Assembly (NCBI GenBank): GCA_017403345.1
Contig: JAFQOH010000194.1
Coordinates: 1-64,000, forward strand
Length of the DNA: 64,000 bases
Direction of reading: 5' to 3'
Source of the DNA: RGIG3701 sp017403345
GTDB taxonomy: Bacteria > Planctomycetota > Planctomycetia > Pirellulales > Thermoguttaceae
Each line of letters opens with the position of its first letter. Positions within the stretch are counted from its first letter, which is position 1. A program made the translations under genes and the position numbers. The notes below the pieces were generated by a model. It had not been told where the DNA came from. It saw nothing but the letters and a program-made list of their open reading frames with translations, and did not search any database. This document shows positions 44,698 through 51,935 of the stretch, piece after piece.

Positions 44698-46257
44698 ATG
44701 AACATTACACATTCATTCTCGCCAATTCGAATTTTGGCTCTTGGACTGATCGTCAGTTCACTAAGCGCGGGAAGCATCGGAGCTCCTGCCCAAACAGAGG
44801 CGCAGGAGTTTCCTGAACAGGCCGTTTCGGCATCTTCCGGTACCGTTACTCCGGAAATGATGGAGCGATTTGAGCGTCTGGAAGCAGAAACCAAACGTTT
44901 GCGTGAAGAAGTCGCCCGTTTGGAGCAGGAAAAGACATTAGCGGCTCCGGCTCCGACACCGGCTCCGACACCGGCTCCGTCAGCAGCTTCGGTTTCTTCG
45001 GTTCTTTCTCAGGACCAAAAAGCCGCCGTTTCCGCCGCCGCAGCTTCTTCCGCCGTTTCCGCCGCCGCTTCCTCCGCCGCTTCCGGCGAGACGATGACGC
45101 GTGCCGAAGTCGATGCGTACATTGAAAAGTACGTGCGCGACTCCGCATGGCGTATCGGTCCGGTCCGCGTGACTCCGTACGGCCGGCTTTGGGCGTCTGT
45201 CATCGGGTCAACTTCCCGGCCGTCTCCGCAGGATGCGATCCATCATATTCTCCCCAGCGACACCTACGGCCAGTTCAACACTGCGTTTCAGGCACGCAGT
45301 TCCCGACTCGGCTTGAATATCGAAGCGCCGGAAATGTGTACATGGCTCGGAAAAATGCGCTCCAGCGGTAAAGTGGAAGTCGATTTCCGCAACGATACCG
45401 GAAATGCAGAAAATAAAGGAAGCATTCTTCTGCGCGAAGTTTACTGGCAGCTCGAAAATGAAGACTGGAAATTTCTGTTCGGCCAGACCAAAGACGTGAT
45501 CTCGCCGCTGAATACCGGGATGCTGAACTACTACAATCTGTGGGATGCCGGAAATATCGGCTACCGTAATCCGCAGTTCCAGATCACGCGGTACTTCTAC
45601 TGGAGTCAGAATACGCGGATGGAATTCACGACGTCTCTTTCGCAAATGTGCGGCAGCGACTACAGTGCGTACGATCATACCGGAAGCTACCCGACCGTCA
45701 TGGGCCGCGTTGGCTGGACGATCGCTCGGCCGTGCTGCAAATATCCGGTCCAATTCGGTATTTCCGGGCATATCGGTGAGCAGAGGTACGATTTTCCCGG
45801 TCAAAAAACCGAGATCGACAGCTGGTCTGCCAACCTGGATATGAGCGTGCCGTTCACAAACCGATGCGGTATCCGCGGGGAACTTTTCACCGGAGAGGGA
45901 CTTGCGGGTGTCTACGGCGGCGTGAGTCAGGGGATCGACTACGATCCGCTTTCCAAAACCGGGACCTGCGATGCCGTCAAAAGTACCGGCGGCTGGCTGG
46001 AATTCTGGTGGGATTGGACCGAGCAGCTTCACTATCATCTCGGATACGGCATCGATGATCCGGATGAAGAGGACGCGGAAGCGATCTCCATCGCAAAAAA
46101 TAGCGTCATCTACACGAACCTCGTGTACGACTTCACCAAATTCCTCCGCACAGGCATCGAGTACAGCTACTGGACGACCGACTATCGCGCAGGAAACCCC
46201 GCCGGCGAGGAAGGCGAAGCGCACGTTGTCGAGTGGATGTGGCAGTTGGAATTTTAA
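44698..46257 (+). CDS. Outer-membrane porin with N-terminal coiled coil
   Basis: A 519-residue protein with a signal peptide (ILALGLIVSSLSAGSIG). A coiled coil follows (MERFERLEAETKRLREEVAR), then Pro/Ala and Ala/Ser linkers. From about residue 150 it is a beta-barrel: GPVRVTPYGRLWASVIGS, ARSSRLGLNIEAP, GKVEVDFRNDTG, REVYWQLENEDWKFLFGQT, many alternating strands, and a final Phe (MWQLEF), the usual barrel-assembly signal. The pattern resembles DcaP/OprP-like planctomycete porins in which a periplasmic coiled coil forms a trimeric stalk. The solute is unknown. ATG 44698 has GGGG close upstream; the longer frame to 44611 lacks a signal. Closed by a strong terminator. Confidence 0.85.
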   Translation: MNITHSFSPIRILALGLIVSSLSAGSIGAPAQTEAQEFPEQAVSASSGTVTPEMMERFERLEAETKRLREEVARLEQEKTLAAPAPTPAPTPAPSAASVSSVLSQDQKAAVSAAAASSAVSAAASSAASGETMTRAEVDAYIEKYVRDSAWRIGPVRVTPYGRLWASVIGSTSRPSPQDAIHHILPSDTYGQFNTAFQARSSRLGLNIEAPEMCTWLGKMRSSGKVEVDFRNDTGNAENKGSILLREVYWQLENEDWKFLFGQTKDVISPLNTGMLNYYNLWDAGNIGYRNPQFQITRYFYWSQNTRMEFTTSLSQMCGSDYSAYDHTGSYPTVMGRVGWTIARPCCKYPVQFGISGHIGEQRYDFPGQKTEIDSWSANLDMSVPFTNRCGIRGELFTGEGLAGVYGGVSQGIDYDPLSKTGTCDAVKSTGGWLEFWWDWTEQLHYHLGYGIDDPDEEDAEAISIAKNSVIYTNLVYDFTKFLRTGIEYSYWTTDYRAGNPAGEEGEAHVVEWMWQLEF

Positions 46258-46309
46258 GATAGGACAGAGAAAAACGAAAGACTTGCGTCCAACGCATCTC
46301 AGAAATTTG

Positions 46310-46346
46310 AAAACTCCTCCAAACGGTTTGCCTGGAGGAGTTTTTT
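46310..46346 (+). terminator. Terminator of the porin gene
   Basis: AAAACTCCTCCA pairs perfectly with TGGAGGAGTTTT (11-nt loop), followed by T residues. Confidence 0.92.
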
Positions 46347-46417
46347 GATGCAGAATGTGGAAAAGAATGCGGAGTCCGGCGTGTCCGGAAAAAATTGCCA
46401 GAGTCCCGGCTTTCCAT

Positions 46418-46446
46418 AAAAAAAGCCCGCACCAAACGTGCAGGCT
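46418..46446 (-). terminator. Terminator of tRNA-Phe
   Basis: On the minus strand AGCCTGCAC pairs with GTGCGGGCT (one T-G pair) and runs into seven T residues, directly after the tRNA 3' end. Confidence 0.85.
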
Positions 46447-46452
46447 ATTGAA

Positions 46453-46525
46453 TGGGCAGGGTCAGGATCGAACTGACCACACCGGCCTTTTCAGGGCCGT
46501 GCTCTACCTACTGAGCTACCTACCC
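46453..46525 (-). tRNA. tRNA-Phe (anticodon GAA)
   Basis: A 73-nt cloverleaf on the minus strand. The acceptor is GGGTAGG/CCTGCCC with one T-G pair and discriminator A; the D-arm contains AGCTCAGTAGGTAGAGC; anticodon stem CGGCC/GGCCG with loop CTGAAAA (GAA at 46492-46490); T-arm GTCAG/CTGAC with loop TTCGATC. CCA is not encoded. It has its own strong promoter and terminator. Confidence 0.96.
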
Positions 46526-46575
46526 TTGAAAGAAGTCTTTCAGGCGTTTGCCTTCATCCCTCAATCATGTGACAC

Positions 46576-46603
46576 AGTATACCACATCGCGTTTTTTTGT
46601 CAA
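46576..46603 (-). promoter_or_regulatory. Promoter of tRNA-Phe
   Basis: Perfect TTGACA (46603-46598), 16 bases, TATACT (46581-46576) on the minus strand, with five C residues touching the -35 box. The transcript would carry a leader of about 45 nt before the mature 5' end. Confidence 0.87.
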
Positions 46604-46703
46604 GGGGGTGAAGCGGAATTTTTAAAATTTTTCCAAATTTTCTTTCTCACCCGTTTTTCATGGTATTTTTCTCTCGTTCACGAGAGTCATTTCCCTGCAT
46701 TTT

Positions 46704-48107
46704 TCAGCGTTTTTCAGCGTTTTCTGCGTTTTCTGTGTTTTCTGCGTTGATGCACATTTTTCGGCATTCATCGTGCGGACGGAGTAAAACGAAAGCCCAG
46801 ACGCCGGCGGCGGCAAGGAGAAGCACGAGCGAGACATTTTGCGAGATGCTCAGTCCCGTTCCGAACGCCGAGGCTTCATCCGTACGGATCATTTCGAGAA
46901 TGAAGCGCGTGATGGGGTAAAGCGTGAGGAAAAGCGCAAACGTTTCCCCGTCGAATTTCTGTCCGATCCCCGACGCATGACGGCGGAAACGCGAGTAAAG
47001 CAGCAGTGTGCCGCACACGAGAAGCGCATTAACGCTTGAGTAGAGCTGCGTTGGATAGACTGCGAGGCTGACGGGGCCGGAAGACTCCAGCGTCGTCCAG
47101 GAGACGGTTTTTGTTTTTTCTGCCGTTCCGTCAAAGCGAGAAAGCGTCATTTCGATCTTTCCGCTCTGACGCGTTCCCCAGATGAGCGCCTGAATGACGG
47201 TCTCGCGTTCCGGCGTCTCGATCCCTTGGATGCTCAGAACGTAATCCCCGGCCTGGATCCCGTTTTTTGCTGCTTTACTTCCCGGAGAAACTGCCTCAAC
47301 GAAAGTCGGAGCGGGAGCCGTTCGCGGATTTCGGTCACTCGCAAAGCGCATTCCGTGGTAGAGGTCATGCGGATCGAGATGGATCTTTCCCTCTGCGAGC
47401 TGCTGCTCAAACGGAGGACTTCCGGCTGGAAAATGCACGCCCCAGTGTTCATGCGCGGCATCGCACACCCCGCCGAAACAGCATCCGTTCAGAAAGCAGC
47501 CAAGCCGTCCCAGTGCGAGTCCCAGCATCATGCAGGGGGCAAGCAGATCCATCATTCGGAGAATGGAGAGCCGTTTCCAGAGCAGATAGACGACTCCGCC
47601 GAGAAACCCGCCGATGATGGAGCCGTACACGACCAGTCCGCCCTCTGGAATGTTCGCGATGTTGGCGAGCGTCTGTCCAAGTGTCGGAGCTTTGAACGAA
47701 TCCCAGTACTCGATGACGTAAAAGAGACGCGCTCCTAAAATTCCCGGAATGCAGAGCCAGAACAGGATCTCCTGGATGTGCTGTGCCGTGAAGCCGTACC
47801 GCGGCGCCCGCCAGACGGCAAGACCAAAGGAAAGCAGGATCCCAAGGAGCATCATCGTACCGTAAGCACGGATCGGGATCCCTGCCGCACAGCCCGCCTT
47901 GGGAAGGAGCCAGCAGACAAGAAAGCCGCTGAAAAGCGCAAGCCCCAGCACTTGAAGACCTTCGGAAACGGATTTTTCCGGTGCGTATTTTCGATAGAGG
48001 AACCAGCCGGCAATGATGCCGATCCCCCAAAGGACCGCGAGGATCCCAAAACCAAAAAGCGGCAGACCAAAAATTTCGTACGGAATGAAAAAAAGCGTCT
48101 GGTGCAT
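46704..48107 (-). CDS. lgt: Prolipoprotein diacylglyceryl transferase with inserted PDZ domain
   Basis: Lgt moves diacylglycerol from phosphatidylglycerol to the lipobox Cys of prolipoproteins. It has 467 residues against about 290 in E. coli. Seen: multiple membrane helices, YGTMMLLGILLSFGLA, GARLFYVIEYWD, EGGLVVYGSIIGGFLGGV, the signature GRLGCFLNGCCFGG near residue 205, and late YPTQLYSSVNALL and RFILEMIRTDE. Between the signature and YPTQLY lies an extra domain of about 90 residues with VSPGSKAAKNGIQAGDYVLSIQG, a PDZ fold placed on the periplasmic side. The C-terminus NAENTENAENAEKR comes from short repeats like those in the intergenic elements. It follows panC by 66 bases. Confidence 0.93.
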   Translation of the reverse strand: MHQTLFFIPYEIFGLPLFGFGILAVLWGIGIIAGWFLYRKYAPEKSVSEGLQVLGLALFSGFLVCWLLPKAGCAAGIPIRAYGTMMLLGILLSFGLAVWRAPRYGFTAQHIQEILFWLCIPGILGARLFYVIEYWDSFKAPTLGQTLANIANIPEGGLVVYGSIIGGFLGGVVYLLWKRLSILRMMDLLAPCMMLGLALGRLGCFLNGCCFGGVCDAAHEHWGVHFPAGSPPFEQQLAEGKIHLDPHDLYHGMRFASDRNPRTAPAPTFVEAVSPGSKAAKNGIQAGDYVLSIQGIETPERETVIQALIWGTRQSGKIEMTLSRFDGTAEKTKTVSWTTLESSGPVSLAVYPTQLYSSVNALLVCGTLLLYSRFRRHASGIGQKFDGETFALFLTLYPITRFILEMIRTDEASAFGTGLSISQNVSLVLLLAAAGVWAFVLLRPHDECRKMCINAENTENAENAEKR

Positions 48108-48173
48108 GCGTTCATCTCTTTTCTATGCAAGGGGACTCGGGAGATCTTCCCTGAAGGACCGCTGGATAAACCG

Positions 48174-49046
48174 TCAGTTTTCCGACTCGATCAGCAGATT
48201 GTCGATCAGCCGCGTATCGTCTACCCGCACTGCAAGTAAAATCGCGGCGGGAAGCTGGATCTCGTCGTCTTCCGCAGGCAAAAGCGTTTCCGGATCCACG
48301 ATAGCGACGTAGTCCACGGAATGATTCGGATGCGCCAAGATCGCACGGATCGCCGCGTCGACTGTACTTCGGCTTCGGCATCCGTCATGCAGGATCATTT
48401 CGCGGGCTTTTTCCAGACTTTGCGAGAGGCAGAGCGCACGCGTACGCGCTTCCGGAGAAAGGTACCGATTGCGGGAACTCATCGCCAAACCGTCCGCTTC
48501 GCGAATGATCGGGCACATTTGGATCTCGATCGGAACGTTCAGATCCCGAACGAATTGGCGGATGACCTGGACCTGTTGGAAGTCTTTTTGGCCGAAAAAC
48601 GCAATATCGGCCTGCGTCATGTTGAAGAGCTTCAGGACGACCGTCGCGACACCGCGAAAATGCGTTGGCCGAAACGTTCCCTCAAGCGGAAGCGCAGCAC
48701 CTGCGACGTCTACGTAAGTGTGGAAGTTTTTCGGATACATTTCGTCCGCTGACGGCGTGAAAACGATGATGTTCTCCTTTTCGTTGACTTCTTCAAGCAG
48801 CGCAAGGTCATTTTCCAGCGTACGCGGGTACTTCTCGAAATCTTCGCCCGGCGCGAACTGCGTCGGATTTACGAAAATGGACACGATCGTCCAGTCGGAC
48901 TGCTTCAGTGATTCTTTCACGAGCGAAATGTGTCCGGCATGGAGCGCCCCCATCGTCGGTACGAGACCAACGCGCAGATTTTGAAGATGAAGCGATTTCA
49001 CGACCGAGTGCAGCTCCGTGCACTCACGCACGACTTGAGGTTTCAT
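48174..49046 (-). CDS. panC: Pantothenate synthetase
   Basis: PanC joins pantoate and beta-alanine with ATP to form pantothenate in the cytoplasm. Length of 290 residues is normal. Motifs: VPTMGALHAGHISLVKES near residue 29 (ATP HxGH), SIFVNPTQFAPGEDFEKYPR, HFRGVATVVLKLFNM (pantoate site), FFGQKDFQQVQVI (adenine-site Lys), and MSSRNRYLSPEAR (the KMSKS-like loop). With coaX at 2.0-2.8 kb it covers two steps of the same pathway. ATG 49046 has only a weak purine-rich site. lgt follows after 66 bases; folK lies 166 bases upstream, the gap containing a half copy of the dispersed element. Confidence 0.95.
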   Translation of the reverse strand: MKPQVVRECTELHSVVKSLHLQNLRVGLVPTMGALHAGHISLVKESLKQSDWTIVSIFVNPTQFAPGEDFEKYPRTLENDLALLEEVNEKENIIVFTPSADEMYPKNFHTYVDVAGAALPLEGTFRPTHFRGVATVVLKLFNMTQADIAFFGQKDFQQVQVIRQFVRDLNVPIEIQMCPIIREADGLAMSSRNRYLSPEARTRALCLSQSLEKAREMILHDGCRSRSTVDAAIRAILAHPNHSVDYVAIVDPETLLPAEDDEIQLPAAILLAVRVDDTRLIDNLLIESEN

Positions 49047-49137
49047 GATTTTTTCAACTTTCTGAAATGAAAAGATGGTTTTCTGAAATAAATTTTACCT
49101 GAAATGGAAACTTTCCAAACGGGCTGTCAAAAATTTA

Positions 49138-49200
49138 CGGTCCATCCGCTGACTGCGGAGCAGTTTCACCGCTGAAGGCACTGAAAACTCACCGAAAAGC
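49138..49200. repeat. Dispersed intergenic element, half copy D
   Basis: The segment reads GGTCCATCCGCTGACTGCGG then AGTTTCACCGCTGAAGGCAC and matches the left arm of copy B (5184-5240). No right arm is seen before panC. It sits between folK and panC, inside a run of co-oriented genes. Confidence 0.65.
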
Positions 49201-49212
49201 GTGACTTTCGGA

Positions 49213-50022
49213 TCAGCTGGGCGGTCTTCGGATCAGCTGGATGATCTTCCTGAATGTTTCCGGCGATCCACCGTTTCGGCAGACCCAGCGCCGGGCGAGG
49301 AGCGGACATTTCCGTTTTCGGGAAAGTTCCAGAAGCTCTTGAGGCACTGCCTCCATGCTGTCCCAGAGCAGGAATGGTTCCCGTTCCACTAAGCGAGAGG
49401 CCTCTTCTGCCATTCCATCCATTTCATCCATTCCATTCATTCTGTCCATTCCGTCGGGTCTTTCCCGTTTTTTCAGGACCGAAAGCATTTCTGCAAGACT
49501 CTGTCCTGTCAGTGGATGGATCCTTTCCGGTGAAAGCTCGCACGCCGGCTCCAAAACGAAACGCCGCCACGGCATCATCGGGTGCGGCAGGACCAGGTGC
49601 GGTGCCGCATCCAGAAACAGATCGTCCCAAAGCAGAAGATCCAGATCCGCGGTCCTCGCCGACCAATGCTCCTCCGGACTCCCGGTCCGTTTCCGTCCAA
49701 ATTCCTTTTCAAGTGCCAGCAGGTACTTCAAAAACCGCTCCGGCTTCCACTCTTCCGGGACGCGCATCTGAATGACTGCGTTCCAGTAGTCCGGCTCCGG
49801 TTCCCGCGGAAAGACAGTCTGAACGCCAGTCTGAACGCCAGTCTGAACGCCAGTCTGAACGCCAGGCGATTTTTCGTCTGAAAGCGTCACGGCTCTGGTA
49901 CGCAGGAGAGAGGAGGTTCGAACACCATCAAAATCCCGAGCCAGACGCTTTTCGATCTTCCGAAAAACCGTCTCACCGTCTCCAAGATTCGCCCCAAATG
50001 CGGCCAGTACGTCGTGCGTCAC
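49213..50022 (-). CDS. folK: HPPK (folate pathway) with in-frame repeats and C-terminal extension
   Basis: FolK transfers pyrophosphate to 6-hydroxymethyl-dihydropterin in folate synthesis. The HPPK fold starts LAAFGANLGDGE; the signature HWSARTADLDLLLWDD is near residue 120 and LPHPMMPWRRFVLEPA follows. At 269 residues it is about 100 longer than usual. Two oddities: four Gly-Val-Gln-Thr units (12 bp each) in the loop after the first strands, and, after the normal end, a Met/Asp/Gly stretch (MDRMNGMDEMDGM) and a basic tail of unknown role. The start is GTG at 50022, whose GTGA overlaps the stop of the DUF4340 gene, so translation is coupled. Confidence 0.87.
   Translation of the reverse strand: MTHDVLAAFGANLGDGETVFRKIEKRLARDFDGVRTSSLLRTRAVTLSDEKSPGVQTGVQTGVQTGVQTVFPREPEPDYWNAVIQMRVPEEWKPERFLKYLLALEKEFGRKRTGSPEEHWSARTADLDLLLWDDLFLDAAPHLVLPHPMMPWRRFVLEPACELSPERIHPLTGQSLAEMLSVLKKRERPDGMDRMNGMDEMDGMAEEASRLVEREPFLLWDSMEAVPQELLELSRKRKCPLLARRWVCRNGGSPETFRKIIQLIRRPPS
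49816..49863 (-). repeat. In-frame 12-bp repeat in folK
   Basis: Four copies of a 12-bp unit (Gly-Val-Gln-Thr on the minus strand), virtually identical, inserted in a surface loop of the HPPK domain. Confidence 0.92.
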
Positions 50023-51860
50023 GTTCCGTTCCCCGCCGTTTCTGCTGCGTCTCCAGTTTTTACCGCAGCCGGTGTTTCTGCCGCAGCCGGCGTTTCCGTT
50101 TCACCGTGATCGTGCGGGCTGTTCGGGTCGGTGCACTGTGACGCGGAATGCGTTTCAGTTTCTGCCGCATTTTCAGTTTCTGCCGCATTTTCAGTTTCTG
50201 CCGCAGCCGGCGTTTCCGTTTCACCGTGATCGTGCGGGCAGTTCGGGTCGGTGCACTGAGACGCGGAATGCGTTTCAGTTTCTGCCGCAGCCGGCGTTTC
50301 CGTTTCACCGTGATCGTGCGGGCAATTGGGGTCGGTGCACTGAGACGCGGAATGCGTTTCAGGTTCCAGGGTTTCCGCTTTTTCTTCCGCCTCGCGCTTT
50401 CTCTTTTCAGCCTCCTCCGTCGAAATGAAGACGTTTGCGTACGTGAGGTGGATCTGCTGGTAAACGTCCTCCGGAATGATGAAGTACCAGTCCGCGAAAA
50501 GCTCGTTCATTTTCTCGACGCGTTTGCGAGCGTCGGCAAGTTTTTCCTCGTAGATCCGATCCTCTTGCGCGTTGATCTCGATCAGAGCCTGATTTTGAGC
50601 CTGGTACTGTGCTTTGACCGCTTCATCGGCGTCTTCCGGCGGAGCAGGGGGCAGCTCCATCCGTTTCGGCAGCTCGATCCCCTGCGGGTAAAGGTCTGCC
50701 GTCAGGATCAGGTAACGGTAGAATTTCCGTCCGTTTCCAAGCTCAAGATCCTCAAGCGCCTCCTGTCCTGCGATCCCGCCGAAAAAGAGCCGGTAGACGA
50801 TCCCGTTTTTCGTGTAGACGTGTACCTGTCCGTCCGTCGAGAAGAGGGAGTTCACTACGCCGTTTCCCAAATTCATTGGAAGGACGCAGAATCCGCATTT
50901 CTGGAGCATGAGATCCTGTTCCTGTGTGAGCTGGATATTTTCCGGCGTGCGAAACGCTTTCAGGATCCCTTCGGGTTTTCTCTGCACGCTCGCGATCCGC
51001 ATGTCGGCCAAAGCCTGACTGACTTTTCGCAGCATCGGCAGATCCAGCGTCATTCCGGTCGGCATTCCCATGTCGCGCATTCCGTTTCCGAACATTCGGA
51101 GGTTGGAAACGAGGACCCAGTCCGGATCTTCCAAGTACTTCTGCTCGATCGAAAACTGCCCGCGGTGATTGAAGGCAGTCCCTTGATCCTGTGCATGAAG
51201 ATCCAGCTGGCAATCCAGCGCAAAAAGACTTCCGATGTCGGAGGGCTGGATCTTGAGCAGATCGCGCTCGATCCAGTCAATGAATTTCGCGGACAGTTTT
51301 GAGGGATCCATCTTCACGATGTAGACCGGATTCTGTCCCCCGCGCCGAACGTAGTATTTCCCGCTCCCATCTTCCGTTTCATGGCCGAGGATGAGATCGA
51401 GGAGGACTTTTCCGCTTGCATTTCGGATGACGATCTGGTCCCCGCGTTCTTCCGGGGCGGCACTTTGCGAATCTTCCGGCTCGAGAACTCCGCATTTTTT
51501 CCGAGTCTCAGCATCCTCACCCACGACACGAAGCACTTCCAGACCGGAAAGAGCCGAAACGACTTCCACCATTCGGTTTTGCGCATTTGCCGGGTACCCG
51601 CTGAAAGAAGAAAGGATCCACTGACCGTTTACTTTGCGGACTTCCAGCCGGGCGATCCGTCCGCTTTTTTCTACGCTTGCGAGCGAAAGTGACGCGACGT
51701 CCATGACGTCATGGAGTTCGGGAAAAAGGACCTTTTCCACCATTTTTTCCGCCGTGAAAGTCTCCCCTTCCGGCCGCGAGAGCCAGATCGCCGGGAGGAG
51801 CGCGCAAAACGCAAGGACGAAAAACAAAAAAGTCTTCAGCGTATCGTTCGTGAGTTTCAT
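50019..51860 (-). CDS. DUF4340 protein of the Gld-type ABC system, with Cys/His-rich repeat tail
   Basis: A 613-residue protein with one N-terminal membrane helix (TFLFFVLAFCALLPAIWL) and a long extracytoplasmic part of repeated DUF4340 beta units (RLEVRKVNGQWILSS, VLLDLILGHE, GKYYVRRGGQNPVYIVK). A charged helix follows (ADARKRVEKMNELFADWYFI). The last 120 residues are three copies of a 28-residue unit with THSASQCTDPNCPHDHGET plus short ENAAET units; the third copy has Ser for the second Cys. It lies in the usual place downstream of a GldF-GldG fusion. ATG 51860 is chosen over an upstream TTG. The stop overlaps folK by four bases. Confidence 0.85.
   Translation of the reverse strand: MKLTNDTLKTFLFFVLAFCALLPAIWLSRPEGETFTAEKMVEKVLFPELHDVMDVASLSLASVEKSGRIARLEVRKVNGQWILSSFSGYPANAQNRMVEVVSALSGLEVLRVVGEDAETRKKCGVLEPEDSQSAAPEERGDQIVIRNASGKVLLDLILGHETEDGSGKYYVRRGGQNPVYIVKMDPSKLSAKFIDWIERDLLKIQPSDIGSLFALDCQLDLHAQDQGTAFNHRGQFSIEQKYLEDPDWVLVSNLRMFGNGMRDMGMPTGMTLDLPMLRKVSQALADMRIASVQRKPEGILKAFRTPENIQLTQEQDLMLQKCGFCVLPMNLGNGVVNSLFSTDGQVHVYTKNGIVYRLFFGGIAGQEALEDLELGNGRKFYRYLILTADLYPQGIELPKRMELPPAPPEDADEAVKAQYQAQNQALIEINAQEDRIYEEKLADARKRVEKMNELFADWYFIIPEDVYQQIHLTYANVFISTEEAEKRKREAEEKAETLEPETHSASQCTDPNCPHDHGETETPAAAETETHSASQCTDPNCPHDHGETETPAAAETENAAETENAAETETHSASQCTDPNSPHDHGETETPAAAETPAAVKTGDAAETAGNGT
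50078..50364 (-). repeat. In-frame 84-bp and 18-bp repeats in the DUF4340 gene
   Basis: Three copies of an 84-bp unit and two of an 18-bp unit between the second and third. All lengths are multiples of three and the encoded Cys/His spacing is kept except for one Cys to Ser change. Confidence 0.92.
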
Positions 51861-51935
51861 GAAATTCAAATTCCTTACCCCAAAAATATTTTGGTGCGAT
51901 CCGGTTTGCCGAGTGTCACCGCAGCTTGGCAGATC

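Noticed and set aside
49120..49128. TTGACA-like box upstream of panC on the minus strand
   Set aside because: The nearest TAAAAT is 27 bases away, too far for a sigma-70-type promoter.
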